Assembly (NCBI RefSeq): GCF_030997045.1
Contig: NZ_CP116899.1
Span: 3,000,001-3,064,000 of the forward strand
DNA: 64,000 bases
DNA from: Microbulbifer sp. TB1203
Lineage (GTDB): Bacteria; Pseudomonadota; Gammaproteobacteria; Pseudomonadales; Cellvibrionaceae
Direction: 5' to 3'
The notes beneath the pieces were generated by a model. That model saw only the letters and a program-made list of their open reading frames with translations, searched no databases and was not told where the DNA came from. This document shows, in pieces, positions 26,814-36,502 of this stretch. The translations under genes were made by a program, and so were the position numbers. Position 1 is the first letter of the stretch. Each line of letters begins with the position of its first letter.

Positions 26814-26873
26814 CTCGGGACTCGGGACTCGGGACTCGGGACTCGGGACTCGGGACTCGGGACTCGGGACTCG
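26812..26873. repeat. 7-bp tandem repeat (GACTCGG)n, about nine units
   Basis: A nearly perfect array of GACTCGG begins at the accC stop codon and ends with TCGAAAAGAA before hairpin copy E. A shorter array with the same downstream sequence lies at 9142-9170, so array and hairpin travel together. Confidence 0.9.
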
Positions 26874-26900
26874 AAAAGAATACCCAAACTTCATAGGAAG

Positions 26901-26974
26901 GCCCTGATGCCGGGGGCCGTTTGTGAAACGATTGCCGATGAGGCTGTTGAGCAAACGGCCACCGGTAGCAGGGC
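26901..26974. repeat. Variable-stem hairpin element, copy E (second loop class)
   Basis: Arms GCCCTGATGCCGGGGGCCGT (from 26901) and ACGGCCACCGGTAGCAGGGC (to 26974) enclose the loop TGAAACGATTGCC...GAGGCTGTTGAG. The same loop occurs in reverse orientation in copy F (36302-36377) with a different stem. Confidence 0.8.
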
Positions 26975-27020
26975 CGCCCGCGTAGCCTTTGCGGGCCACC
27001 CGAAAACCCCGGACCTCAAT

Positions 27021-27043
27021 CGCGGCCATGGGCCGCTCCTACA
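27021..27043 (-). repeat. REP-like element
   Basis: Minus-strand TGTAGGAGCGGCCC followed by ATGGCCGCG. Same head as the elements at 3061, 32632, 34142 and 51580. It lies just upstream of prmA and may bound its 5' region. Confidence 0.65.
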
Positions 27044-27059
27044 CACAGACCACCCAACT

Positions 27060-27941
27060 ATGCCCTGGCTACAACTCCGCGTAGACACCAGCCGCGAACA
27101 GGCGGAAAAAATTGAAGATGCGCTGCTGTTTGCCGGCGCCGCCTCCGTCACCCTGCAGGACAACGCCGACCAGCCGATACTTGAGCCCGGTCTGGGGGAG
27201 ACCCCCCTGTGGGATAACACCCGCGTCACCGGCCTGTTCGACGCCGCCGTGGACACCAGAGTCACCGAGGCCAGGGCCGCCTCCTTCCTCTGCGAACCAC
27301 TGCCCAATGCCCGCTGGGAGCAGTTGGAAGACAAGGACTGGGAGCGGGAGTGGATGAGCCACTACAAGCCCATCCAATGCGCCGGCAACCTGTGGATCTG
27401 CCCCAGCTGGTGCGAACCGCCGCAGCCGGAGGCGGTCAACCTGCTGCTGGACCCGGGGCTGGCCTTCGGCACCGGCACCCACCCCACCACCTTCCTGTGC
27501 CTGCAGTGGCTGGCCGCCGAGCCGCTGGCGGGGAGGGCTGCAATCGATTTCGGCTGCGGTTCCGGCATCCTCGGCATCGCCGCGCTGCTGCTGGGAGCGG
27601 AGCGCGCCATGGGCACCGACATCGATCCCCAGGCGCTGCTCGCCAGCCGCGACAACGCCGAGCGCAACGGCATAGATCCGGAGCGCTTTCCGGTCTACCT
27701 GCCGGACCAGCTGCCGCGGGAGCCGGCGGATATCCTGCTGGCCAACATTCTCGCCGGTCCTCTTGTGGAGCTGGCGCCACAACTGGTGGAACTGACCAGG
27801 ACCGGCGGTCGCCTGTGCCTGTCCGGTGTGCTCGCCACCCAGGCGGAAGCGGTGAAAGCCGCCTATCGCCAGTGGGTGGACTTCGACGAAGACGGGCGAC
27901 GGGAGCAATGGGTGCGCCTCAGCGGCACCCGTGTTCGCTAG
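27060..27941 (+). CDS. prmA: ribosomal protein L11 methyltransferase
   Basis: SAM-dependent trimethylase of ribosomal protein L11. ATG 27060 gives 293 aa (MPWLQLRVDTSREQAEKIED). The N-terminal substrate-recognition domain is followed by the methyltransferase with LAFGTGTHPTTFLCLQWL, the SAM loop DFGCGSGILGIAALLLGA and the catalytic NILAGPL. The earlier ATG 26907 would run through a repeat hairpin and is rejected. Order accC-prmA-DUF3426-dusB-fis matches Pseudomonas. Confidence 0.96.
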   Translation: MPWLQLRVDTSREQAEKIEDALLFAGAASVTLQDNADQPILEPGLGETPLWDNTRVTGLFDAAVDTRVTEARAASFLCEPLPNARWEQLEDKDWEREWMSHYKPIQCAGNLWICPSWCEPPQPEAVNLLLDPGLAFGTGTHPTTFLCLQWLAAEPLAGRAAIDFGCGSGILGIAALLLGAERAMGTDIDPQALLASRDNAERNGIDPERFPVYLPDQLPREPADILLANILAGPLVELAPQLVELTRTGGRLCLSGVLATQAEAVKAAYRQWVDFDEDGRREQWVRLSGTRVR

Positions 27942-28028
27942 CACCCACTCACCCCTGGAAGCCCGCCCTTGCCCAAGGTATCGATGGCCGCCTAAACTTG
28001 GCGGCCGAACAAAAACTGCCGAAGCCGA

Positions 28029-29165
28029 ATGTCGCAACTGGTTACCCGCTGCCCCCACTGCAGCACCTCTTTCCATGTCAACGAACAGCAGCTGCGCGCC
28101 GCCCGCGGTGCCGTGCGCTGCGGTTCCTGCCTGCAGGTTTTCCGCGCCGACGAGAATATCGTCTTCACCGAGAGTGACCCAGGCACGCGCCGGGACCTGG
28201 AGGCACTGCTGGAAGACGACGACTTCCTGATTCACGACGATATCGACCTGGACGACGAGGGGGAACCGCCCACCGTACCCGCGACCGAGCCGGAGCCCGA
28301 AGTAAAACCGGAAGAAAAGCGGGACAAACCCCTGATCGACGAAGCCTTCGGCGACAGCCAGTGGCAGGAACTGGAATCCGGCGCGGAGCCCGACGCCGAT
28401 GAAGATGAAGACGATCACAGCGACCCCCTGACGGCGGGCCTTAGCGACGACCCCTGGGCCGACGAATCCCCCGAGCCACCGCAGAGGCGCGAGCCCGTAT
28501 TCTCCGCCCGCTGGGATGAGGGTCTCCCCACAGACGAGCCTCCCCGGCGCCCGCAGCGGACCGGGCAGCGGGCGAAAACCGCCCGCAGCAGCGAACCCCC
28601 GGATTTCTCCGTGACTCCCGAGCGCGAGCGGCTGATCTCCGGCATCGAACCGGCGCCCCTGGAAGTCAGCTGGCGCCCGGCTAGCGATCACCGCCTACCC
28701 AGCTGGGCCTGGACGCTGCTGGCCCTGTTGTTGTGTGCTGCCCTCGCCGCCCAACTGGCCTATTTCCGTTTCGACAGCCTGAGCAGGCAGGAGCCCTGGC
28801 GCGGCCTCTACGCCGCAGCCTGCCCTCTCCTCGGCTGCCAGTTGCCGGCGCTGGTGGACCCGCGGGCGATCCGCACCTCCAACCTGGTGGTGCGCAGCCA
28901 CCCCCAAACCCAGGGCGCATTGATGGTGGACGCCGTGTTGCTCAACACGGCGCCCTTCGCGCAGCCCTTCCCCGGCCTGCTGCTCACCTTCACCGACATC
29001 AAGAACAGGCCGGTGGCCAGCCGCCGCTTCACCCCCAGGGAATACCTACAGGGAGAACTGGCCGGGCGCAAAAAGATGCCGCAGGGAAGCCCGGTGCATA
29101 TCGCCATCGAGATCGTCGATCCGGGCCGCGAGGCGGTGAACTACGAGTTGCACATCTCCCCCTGA
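28029..29165 (+). CDS. zinc-ribbon/DUF3426 membrane protein
   Basis: Protein of unknown function, 378 aa. An MJ0042-type zinc ribbon at the N-terminus (RCPHCSTSFHVNEQQL then RCGSCLQVF, residues 7-37) is followed by a long acidic, disordered linker (about 50-210), one transmembrane helix (about 222-244) and a C-terminal extracytoplasmic DUF3426 domain (about 265-375, GALMVDAVLLNTAPFAQPFP). The architecture suggests a membrane protein linking a cytosolic zinc finger to a periplasmic domain. It sits between prmA and dusB as in Pseudomonas. No biochemical role is assigned. Confidence 0.88.
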   Translation: MSQLVTRCPHCSTSFHVNEQQLRAARGAVRCGSCLQVFRADENIVFTESDPGTRRDLEALLEDDDFLIHDDIDLDDEGEPPTVPATEPEPEVKPEEKRDKPLIDEAFGDSQWQELESGAEPDADEDEDDHSDPLTAGLSDDPWADESPEPPQRREPVFSARWDEGLPTDEPPRRPQRTGQRAKTARSSEPPDFSVTPERERLISGIEPAPLEVSWRPASDHRLPSWAWTLLALLLCAALAAQLAYFRFDSLSRQEPWRGLYAAACPLLGCQLPALVDPRAIRTSNLVVRSHPQTQGALMVDAVLLNTAPFAQPFPGLLLTFTDIKNRPVASRRFTPREYLQGELAGRKKMPQGSPVHIAIEIVDPGREAVNYELHISP

Positions 29166-29263
29166 GTCTCTTCGCGGTCCAAAGAACGGCGTTTAAAACA
29201 GCAAAAACTGCGCAAACCTCAAGCTAAACGTGTAGTTTGCGACCAATTTGCACGCTTTTTCGC

Positions 29264-29292
29264 TTTTCCAACACCGGGGCAGCGGCTATTAT
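29264..29292 (+). promoter_or_regulatory. Candidate promoter of dusB-fis
   Basis: TATTAT at 29287-29292 has a weak -35 (TTTTCC) 17 bases upstream within a T-rich stretch, and is followed by the GC-rich sequence AGGCGGCTC. A GC discriminator is what stringent-controlled fis promoters show. The leader also holds a hairpin GGGGC-CGAAA-GCCCC at 29310-29324. Confidence 0.35.
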
Positions 29293-29394
29293 AGGCGGCT
29301 CTTTGTTCCGGGGCCGAAAGCCCCGTTTATTTGGAGCGGAAGGTCCTATATTGGGCTGAGGGCTCCCTCTCTGACCCCCCGAGTGGAGCAAGGT

Positions 29395-30393
29395 TTGCCC
29401 AGCGATATCGCCATAGGCCCCTACGTTATCGGCGCGCCGGTAATCCTGGCGCCCATGGCCGGGGTAACCGACCGCCCCTTCCGACAGCTGTGCCGGCGCC
29501 TGGGGGCCGGATTGGTGGTATCGGAGATGGTCACGGCGGATACGCGCCTGTGGAACAGCCGCAAATCCCGCTTGCGCCTGGACCACCGGGGCGAAGCGGC
29601 GCCGGTGTCGGTGCAGATCGCCGGCGGCGACCCGCAGATGATGGCTGAGGCAGCGCGGGAGAACGTGCGCCGCGGCGCCCAGATCATCGACATCAATATG
29701 GGCTGTCCGGCCAAGAAGGTGTGCAAAAAAGCGGCGGGATCGGCCCTGCTGCGGGACGAAAAGCTGGTGGCGGATATTCTGGAAGCCGTGGTCCAGTCCG
29801 TCTCAGTACCAGTGACCCTGAAGATCCGCACCGGCTGGTGCACCGATTCGCGCAACGGCGTCGCTGTGGCCAGAATGGCCGAGGATATCGGCATCTCGGC
29901 CCTGGCGGTACACGGGCGCACCCGCGCCTGCGGCTACCACGGCCAGGCCGAATTCGATACCATTGCCGAGATTGTATCCAGGGTTGGAATTCCGGTTTTC
30001 GCCAACGGCGACATCACCGGTGCGGAGCGGGCCCGTGAGGTGCTCGACTACACCGGTGCCGCTGCAGTCATGATTGGCCGTGCAGCACAGGGACGGCCAT
30101 GGATACTTCGGGAGATAGCCCACTACCTCGCCACCGGCGAGCGGCTGCCCGAGCCCTCACTGGAAGAAGTCAGGGATATTTTGCTCGCCCACCTGGGCGA
30201 ATTGCACCGTTTCTACGGTGAAGTGATGGGGGTCCGTATCGCCCGCAAGCATGTGGGCTGGTACCTGAAGACACTCGCGGGGAGCGAGTCCTTCCGCAAG
30301 ACCTTTTTCCAACTGGAAAGCGCAGAAGCACAACATGCCAGCGTTCAAACCTGGTTTGAACGCCGAATAACGAGAGGGGCACAAGCGGCATGA
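29395..30393 (+). CDS. dusB: tRNA-dihydrouridine synthase B
   Basis: Flavoprotein that reduces specific uridines in tRNA to dihydrouridine. I place the start at TTG 29395 (LPSDIAIGPYVIGAPVI) because GGAG lies six bases upstream; this gives 332 aa, the usual length, while earlier starts (29248, GTG 29383) add non-family sequence. VILAPMAGVTDRPFRQLC, the catalytic-cysteine segment NMGCPAKKVCKKAAGSAL and VHGRTRACGY are conserved. Its stop overlaps fis by four bases, the classic dusB-fis operon. Confidence 0.93.
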   Translation: MPSDIAIGPYVIGAPVILAPMAGVTDRPFRQLCRRLGAGLVVSEMVTADTRLWNSRKSRLRLDHRGEAAPVSVQIAGGDPQMMAEAARENVRRGAQIIDINMGCPAKKVCKKAAGSALLRDEKLVADILEAVVQSVSVPVTLKIRTGWCTDSRNGVAVARMAEDIGISALAVHGRTRACGYHGQAEFDTIAEIVSRVGIPVFANGDITGAERAREVLDYTGAAAVMIGRAAQGRPWILREIAHYLATGERLPEPSLEEVRDILLAHLGELHRFYGEVMGVRIARKHVGWYLKTLAGSESFRKTFFQLESAEAQHASVQTWFERRITRGAQAA

Positions 30394-30698
30394 ATAACGA
30401 AGCACTTATTCCGGATACCGGCAGCGATGAGGTATCCAGCGGGGGGCAGACACAGCTGGCGGAGCCGCAGCAACAGTCTCTGCGCGACGCTGTGGAGCAG
30501 GCGATGGAGAACTATTTCCGCCACCTGGACGGGCAGATGGTCACCGACGTCTACGACATGGTGCTGTCCGAGATAGAGGCGCCGATGCTGGAAGTGGTGA
30601 TGAAGTACACCCGCCACAACCAGACCCGCGCCGCCCAACTGCTGGGCCTGAACCGCGGCACCCTGCGCAAGAAACTGAAGCGCTACGGGTTGCTCTAG
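30390..30698 (+). CDS. fis: DNA-binding protein Fis
   Basis: Nucleoid protein and growth-phase regulator that bends DNA and activates rRNA promoters. The 102-aa product has a variable N-terminus and the conserved C-terminal region LSEIEAPMLEVVMKYTRHNQ followed by the helix-turn-helix TRAAQLLGLNRGTLRKKLKR. ATG 30390 overlaps the dusB stop (ATGA), so translation is probably coupled. A strong terminator follows at 30732-30760. Confidence 0.97.
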   Translation: MNNEALIPDTGSDEVSSGGQTQLAEPQQQSLRDAVEQAMENYFRHLDGQMVTDVYDMVLSEIEAPMLEVVMKYTRHNQTRAAQLLGLNRGTLRKKLKRYGLL

Positions 30699-30731
30699 TT
30701 CGGGAAACAGAAAGCTGAGAACAGACGATAG

Positions 30732-30760
30732 AGGCCGCGCGGAGCGCGGCCTTTCATTTT
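30732..30760 (+). terminator. Rho-independent terminator after fis
   Basis: AGGCCGCGC-GGA-GCGCGGCCT, a 9-bp perfect stem, is followed by TTCATTTT. It ends the dusB-fis unit upstream of purH. Confidence 0.85.
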
Positions 30761-30848
30761 AGGGGCGCATCCGCCACAGGCCCCGAACCTAAACTTAGCC
30801 AAATACCACCCAACTTCAAACAAACCTCCAAATCCGAACGGAACTCCA

Positions 30849-32453
<1,605 letters not shown>

Positions 32454-32463
32454 AGCCCTGGGA

Positions 32464-32656
32464 CAAATCGGCAGGATTGCCGATTTGGACAGCTTTAGCT
32501 GGCCGCAGGCCGAGCGCCAGGGATGGCGCGAGTCACCGCGGAGCTCCAGCTCCGCACACGGGCCGCAGGCCCGCTATTCGGGACTCAAAACTCGAAAGTG
32601 ATCGGAGCCCGGAGAGGGGAGCCGGCCCCGTTCGCGGGCATGGCCCGCTCCTACAG
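32464..32656. repeat. Repeat mosaic in the purH-purD spacer
   Basis: It contains a 10-bp hairpin CAAATCGGCA/TGCCGATTTG (32464-32487, loop GGAT), then GCGGAGCTCCAGCTCCGC and CGGGCCGCAGGCCCG hairpins (about 32537-32572), one GACTCAAAACTCGAAAG trace of the 7-bp repeat region, and a REP-like end TCGCGGGCATGGCCCGCTCCTAC (32632-32654). The reverse of this set is seen at 51580-51654. Confidence 0.65.
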
Positions 32657-32723
32657 AACACCGTCATCCCCGGGCCCGTCTGTTAAACTCCCCCAACTGC
32701 AAAGCCACGCACAGGGAACGAAC

Positions 32724-34025
32724 ATGAACATACTAATTATCGGCGCCGGCGGCCGCGAGCACGCGCTGGCTTGGAAAGCCGCGCAAAACCCCGCCGTCGA
32801 CACCGTCTTCGTGGCACCCGGCAATGCCGGCACTGCGCGCGAGCCCAAGCTGCAGAACGTCGCCATCGGCGTGGACAACTTTTCCGCACTGGCGGAGTTC
32901 GCCGAGGACAAGGGCGTGGAGCTGACCATCGTCGGCCCCGAGGCACCTTTGGTGGGCGGCATCGTCGACTTTTTTAACAGCCGCAATCTGGCCATCTTCG
33001 GCCCGGGCAAGGACGCCGCGCAACTGGAAGGCTCCAAGGCCTTCACCAAGGACTTTCTCGAACGCCACCAGATTCCCACCGCCGCCTATCGCAACTTTAC
33101 CGAGATAGAGCCGGCTATCGAGTATATCCGCGAGCAGGGCGCCCCAATCGTGGTCAAGGCGGACGGCCTGGCCGCGGGCAAGGGGGTGATCGTTGCCGAA
33201 ACCGAGAAGCAGGCGGAACTGGCAGTGCGCGAGATGCTCTCCGGCAACGCCTTCGGCGAGGCCGGCTGCCGGGTGGTGATCGAGGAATTCCTCACCGGCG
33301 AGGAAGCCAGTTTTATCGTGATGGTGGACGGCGAGCACATACTGCCCATGGCCACCAGCCAGGACCACAAGCGGGTGGGTGACCGCGACACCGGACCCAA
33401 CACCGGCGGCATGGGCGCCTACTCCCCGGCGCCGGTGGTGACCGACGCCGTGCACCGGCGCATCATGAAAGAGGTTATCGAACCCACGGTGCGGGGCCTC
33501 GCCGAAGAGGGCATGCCCTACACGGGTTTCCTCTACGCCGGGCTGATGATCGACATGGATGGCACCCCCAAGGTGATCGAGTACAACTGCCGCTTCGGTG
33601 ACCCGGAGACCCAGCCGATCATGATGCGCCTCAAATCCGACCTGGTGGAACTCTGCCACGCGGCGCTGGACAGACGCCTGGATGAGGTCACTGCCGACTG
33701 GGACTCACGGCCGGCCCTGGGTGTGGTACTGGCGGCCGGCGGCTATCCCGGCAGCTACCGCAAGGGCGACGCCATCAGCGGCCTGGAGCGGGCCGACGGC
33801 GAAAACGCCAAAGTCTTCCACGCCGGCACCGCCCTGGACGGCGAGCGGGTGGTCACCAGCGGCGGCCGTGTGCTCTGCGCCACCGCCCTGGGGGATACCG
33901 TGGCCGAGGCCCAGGCCAACGCCTACGCCGCCGCCCGCGCCATTTACTGGGACGGGGTCTTCTACCGCAAGGATATCGGCTATCGTGCAATAGCGCGGGA
34001 AGAGGCCGTGGCCAGCGAGCAGTAG
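32724..34025 (+). CDS. purD: phosphoribosylamine-glycine ligase
   Basis: GAR synthetase, second step of purine synthesis. ATG 32724 (MNILIIGAGGREHALAWKA) follows AGGGA by eight bases and gives 433 aa. ATP-grasp motifs are visible: VVKADGLAAGKGVIVAE near 145, DHKRVGDRDTGPNTGGMGAY near 215 and VIEYNCRFGDPETQ near 290. An upstream ATG at 32523 would read through the repeat mosaic and is rejected. Confidence 0.97.
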   Translation: MNILIIGAGGREHALAWKAAQNPAVDTVFVAPGNAGTAREPKLQNVAIGVDNFSALAEFAEDKGVELTIVGPEAPLVGGIVDFFNSRNLAIFGPGKDAAQLEGSKAFTKDFLERHQIPTAAYRNFTEIEPAIEYIREQGAPIVVKADGLAAGKGVIVAETEKQAELAVREMLSGNAFGEAGCRVVIEEFLTGEEASFIVMVDGEHILPMATSQDHKRVGDRDTGPNTGGMGAYSPAPVVTDAVHRRIMKEVIEPTVRGLAEEGMPYTGFLYAGLMIDMDGTPKVIEYNCRFGDPETQPIMMRLKSDLVELCHAALDRRLDEVTADWDSRPALGVVLAAGGYPGSYRKGDAISGLERADGENAKVFHAGTALDGERVVTSGGRVLCATALGDTVAEAQANAYAAARAIYWDGVFYRKDIGYRAIAREEAVASEQ

Positions 34026-34034
34026 ATCCCCCCT

Positions 34035-34166
34035 TGTAGGAGCGGCGACCGCCAAGGATGGCGGGGTGCCGCCCAGCGGAATGCCGCCCAGCGGAATGCC
34101 GCCCAGCGGAAATGCAGATTTTGCAGGAGCAAAAATCTGCCCATGGCCGCCCCGCCGCTCCTACAT
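34035..34166. repeat. Paired REP elements flanking a 15-bp tandem repeat (BIME-like)
   Basis: GTAGGAGCGGCG at 34036-34047 and its inverse CGCCGCTCCTAC at 34153-34164 are 12-bp perfect inverted ends. Between them are three tandem copies of GCCGCCCAGCGGAAT (34068-34112). It separates purD from coq7. Confidence 0.8.
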
Positions 34167-34191
34167 GAAACCAAACAGCGGGAGAGCAGAG

Positions 34192-34836
34192 ATGAGTGAA
34201 CGCAAACTGACCGGCCTCGATCGCCTGCTGCTACAGGCGGACCGCGCCCTGCGCACCCTGAGCCCCGGCGCCCCGGCCCACGGGCGCCCGTCGCCGGCCA
34301 GAGTCGAGGAAGAGGCAGAGCTGACGGAGACGGAGCGCAAGCATGCCGCCGGACTGATGCGGGTGAATCACAGCGGCGAAGTCTGCGCCCAGGCGCTGTA
34401 TCAGGGCCAGGCGCTGACAGCCAAGCTGCCGGAAGTGCGCGGCGAGATGGAGCGGGCCGCGGACGAGGAGATAGACCACCTGGCCTGGTGCGAACAGCGG
34501 CTTCGCGAGCTGGACAGCCGACCCAGCCTGCTGAATCCCCTCTGGTACGGCCTGTCCTTCGGGCTCGGTGCCGCCGCCGGCAAGGTGAGCGACAGGGTAA
34601 GCCTGGGCTTTGTCGCCGCCACCGAGGAACGGGTGTGCGACCACCTGCAGAGTCACCTGAATCGCCTGCCGGAGGGGGACCGGAAGAGCCGCGCGGTGGT
34701 AGAGCAGATGCTGATCGATGAGGAAAAACACGGACACACGGCCCTGGCCGCCGGCGGTGCCCGCTTCCCGGCACCGGTCAAAGGGCTGATGTCGCTGGTG
34801 TCGAAGGTGATGACTTCGGCCAGCTACAGGGTTTGA
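34192..34836 (+). CDS. coq7: 2-polyprenyl-3-methyl-6-methoxy-1,4-benzoquinone monooxygenase
   Basis: Di-iron hydroxylase of ubiquinone synthesis, an alternative to UbiF. ATG 34192 with GGGAGAG upstream gives 214 aa. Ferritin-like iron ligands are visible in RVNHSGEVCAQALY, DEEIDHLAWCEQRL, EERVCDHLQ and DEEKHGHTAL. The upstream in-frame ATG 34066 lies in tandem repeats and is rejected. Convergent with the OsmC gene through a hairpin at 34837-34888. Confidence 0.95.
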   Translation: MSERKLTGLDRLLLQADRALRTLSPGAPAHGRPSPARVEEEAELTETERKHAAGLMRVNHSGEVCAQALYQGQALTAKLPEVRGEMERAADEEIDHLAWCEQRLRELDSRPSLLNPLWYGLSFGLGAAAGKVSDRVSLGFVAATEERVCDHLQSHLNRLPEGDRKSRAVVEQMLIDEEKHGHTALAAGGARFPAPVKGLMSLVSKVMTSASYRV

Positions 34837-34888
34837 AATGCGGAATGATGGATGCGGAGTAAAGCCGCCCATTCATCATTCCACATTC
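34837..34888. terminator. AATGCGG-type hairpin between convergent coq7 and osmC
   Basis: ATGCGGAATGATGGATG faces CATTCATCATTCCACAT with two mismatches. Probably a bidirectional terminator; related to the repeat at 18457-18510. The right arm overlaps the end of the OsmC gene. Confidence 0.6.
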
Positions 34889-35286
34889 TCGACCCGGTAA
34901 CTGTGCACTATCTCCACGCCAGCATTCCTGAGCATAATCGACGCCGAGCAGTACTTCTCCGCCGACAGCTCCACCGCCCGCGCCACCTGGGTTTCCCTCA
35001 GGTTCCTGCCGCGCACCACGAACTCCATTTCGATACGGGTAAAGGGCGACGGGGTGGCGTCGGGGCGATCGCCCACCAGTTCGCAATGACAGGACTGAAT
35101 ATCCTGGCGGGCTTTCTTCAGAATGGAGACCACGTCGTAAGAGGCGCAACCGCCCACACCCAGCAGTATCATCTCCATGGGGCGTATGCCGTTGTTCTTG
35201 TGCCCGCCCTCCATCACCACCGAATTGCCGCTGCCGGCCTCGCCGACAAAAGTCACATCGTCCACCCAGGTTACTGTGGCCTGCAT
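34876..35286 (-). CDS. OsmC family peroxiredoxin-like protein
   Basis: Thiol peroxidase-type protein, 136 aa, that typically reduces organic hydroperoxides. The two conserved cysteines are present: Cys47 in LLGVGGCASYDVVSIL and Cys113 in SAEKYCSASIMLR. A histidine-rich internal stretch is absent. The gene neighbours crp/vfr, as it does in Pseudomonas. Substrate and physiological role are not shown by sequence. Confidence 0.9.
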   Translation of the reverse strand: MQATVTWVDDVTFVGEAGSGNSVVMEGGHKNNGIRPMEMILLGVGGCASYDVVSILKKARQDIQSCHCELVGDRPDATPSPFTRIEMEFVVRGRNLRETQVARAVELSAEKYCSASIMLRNAGVEIVHSYRVENVE

Positions 35287-35322
35287 CGCTGTACTCCTTC
35301 AAATTTCGCGGCCGCAGAGCTT

Positions 35323-35380
35323 AGGGCCTGTCAACACCAGTTTCAATGGCCAGCCAATGAATATAGCGTTGACAGGCCCT
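35323..35380. repeat. 13-bp perfect inverted repeat between osmC and crp
   Basis: AGGGCCTGTCAAC (35323-35335) and GTTGACAGGCCCT (35368-35380) enclose 32 bases including TTTCAATGGCCAGCC. It lies in the divergent spacer 5' of both genes, so a terminator role is unlikely; a diverged GGGCCTGCTAACGC head is seen after mepM near 1494. Confidence 0.7.
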
Positions 35381-35577
35381 TGCACGTCACACTCCCGGTG
35401 TCGACGATTTCCGGTATAGTGGGAGAGGCGCCGGTTGCCAGCATCCGGCACAGCCGCTATAAGGGCAGTTGGCAAAGGGAAGGTGCCGTAGATCACACTG
35501 CGGGAGTTTCCCGGCCGGGCCCCCTGTCAGGAGCAGGTTTTTAGCGCCATAATCCGAAAAAAATAAGGAGTAGATCC

Positions 35578-36213
35578 GTGACGGTTGCTACCGAAGAGAA
35601 CATCGCTATCGGCAATATCGAAGATTTCCTTGCCCACTGCCACCGGCGACGCTACCCAGCCAAGAGCACAATCATCTACGCGGGCGACCGCTGCGAATCG
35701 CTTTACTTTATTATGCGCGGCTCGGTGACCGTGCTGATCGAGGACGACGAGGGCCGCGAGATGATCGTGGCCTACCTGAACGACGGTGACTTTTTTGGCG
35801 AGATGGGTCTGTTCGATCAGGACACCCGCAGCGCCTGGGTACGTACCAAGACCGAGTGCGAGGTGGCGGAAATCTCCTACAGCAAGTTCCAGGAGCTCAG
35901 CCGCCAGCACCCGGAATTCCTTTTCGCGCTGGCCACCCAGATGGCCGTGCGCCTGCGCAACACCACCCGCAAGGTGGGCGATCTGGCGTTCCTGGACGTG
36001 ACCGGACGCGTGGCGCGCACCCTGCTCGACCTGTGCAACGAGCCGGACGCAATGACCCACCCGGAAGGCATGCAGATCAAGATCACCCGTCAGGAGATCG
36101 GCCGCATCGTGGGCTGTTCGCGGGAGATGGTCGGGCGGGTACTGAAAACCCTGGAAGAGCAGGGGCTGGTGTCGGTGAAGGGCAAGACAATGGTGGTTTA
36201 CGGGACGCGCTGA
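35578..36213 (+). CDS. crp: cAMP-activated global regulator CRP/Vfr
   Basis: Homodimeric transcription factor, 211 aa, close to Vfr/CRP. The N-terminal cyclic-nucleotide domain has GDFFGEMGLFD and RSAWVRTKTECEVAEI with the cAMP-phosphate arginine and serine; the C-helix and C-terminal HTH (KITRQEIGRIVGCSREMVGRVL) follow. The start is GTG 35578 with AAGGAG upstream. In Pseudomonas this regulator controls virulence and carbon functions; here targets are not known. A strong bidirectional terminator follows. Confidence 0.96.
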   Translation: MTVATEENIAIGNIEDFLAHCHRRRYPAKSTIIYAGDRCESLYFIMRGSVTVLIEDDEGREMIVAYLNDGDFFGEMGLFDQDTRSAWVRTKTECEVAEISYSKFQELSRQHPEFLFALATQMAVRLRNTTRKVGDLAFLDVTGRVARTLLDLCNEPDAMTHPEGMQIKITRQEIGRIVGCSREMVGRVLKTLEEQGLVSVKGKTMVVYGTR

Positions 36214-36236
36214 TTCCCTGTTCCCAAGAACGCAAT

Positions 36237-36272
36237 AAAAAGGGCGAACCATGTGCACCGTTCGCCCTTTTT
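36237..36272. terminator. Bidirectional terminator after crp
   Basis: Perfect 13-bp stem AAAAAGGGCGAAC / GTTCGCCCTTTTT with a 10-base loop. T-runs on both strands fit termination of crp and of the convergent trp operon. Confidence 0.9.
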
Positions 36273-36301
36273 AGTTTCCGGGCTGTAGCGGGCTCCGGGA
36301 C

Positions 36302-36377
36302 GGCCCTGCTGCCGGGATTCGCTTGCTCAACAGCCTCATCGGCAATCGTTTCACAAGCGAATCCCGGCATCAGGGCC
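36302..36377. repeat. Variable-stem hairpin element, copy F (second loop class, inverted)
   Basis: 24-nt arms (36302-36325, 36354-36377) match with one mismatch. The 28-base loop is the exact reverse complement of copy E's loop, while the stem core (GGGATTCGCTTG) differs from copy E. It lies between convergent crp and trpC. Confidence 0.85.
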
Positions 36378-36502
36378 TTCACATCGGACTTCAGTGAATC
36401 TCCCGGATTGCTCTTCGCTCCATCCGGGCTACGCCCGGCAATACCCGATATCAGGAGCAGCCCGGATGCAGGTACGCAGTGCCGGAATCCGGGAATTCCA
36501 CC

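Noticed and set aside
26812..26873. CRISPR-like array of GACTCGG
   Set aside because: Unit is 7 bp without spacers; a simple tandem repeat.
32523..32723. N-terminal extension of purD
   Set aside because: It reads through repeat hairpins; the family start at 32724 has a good ribosome site.
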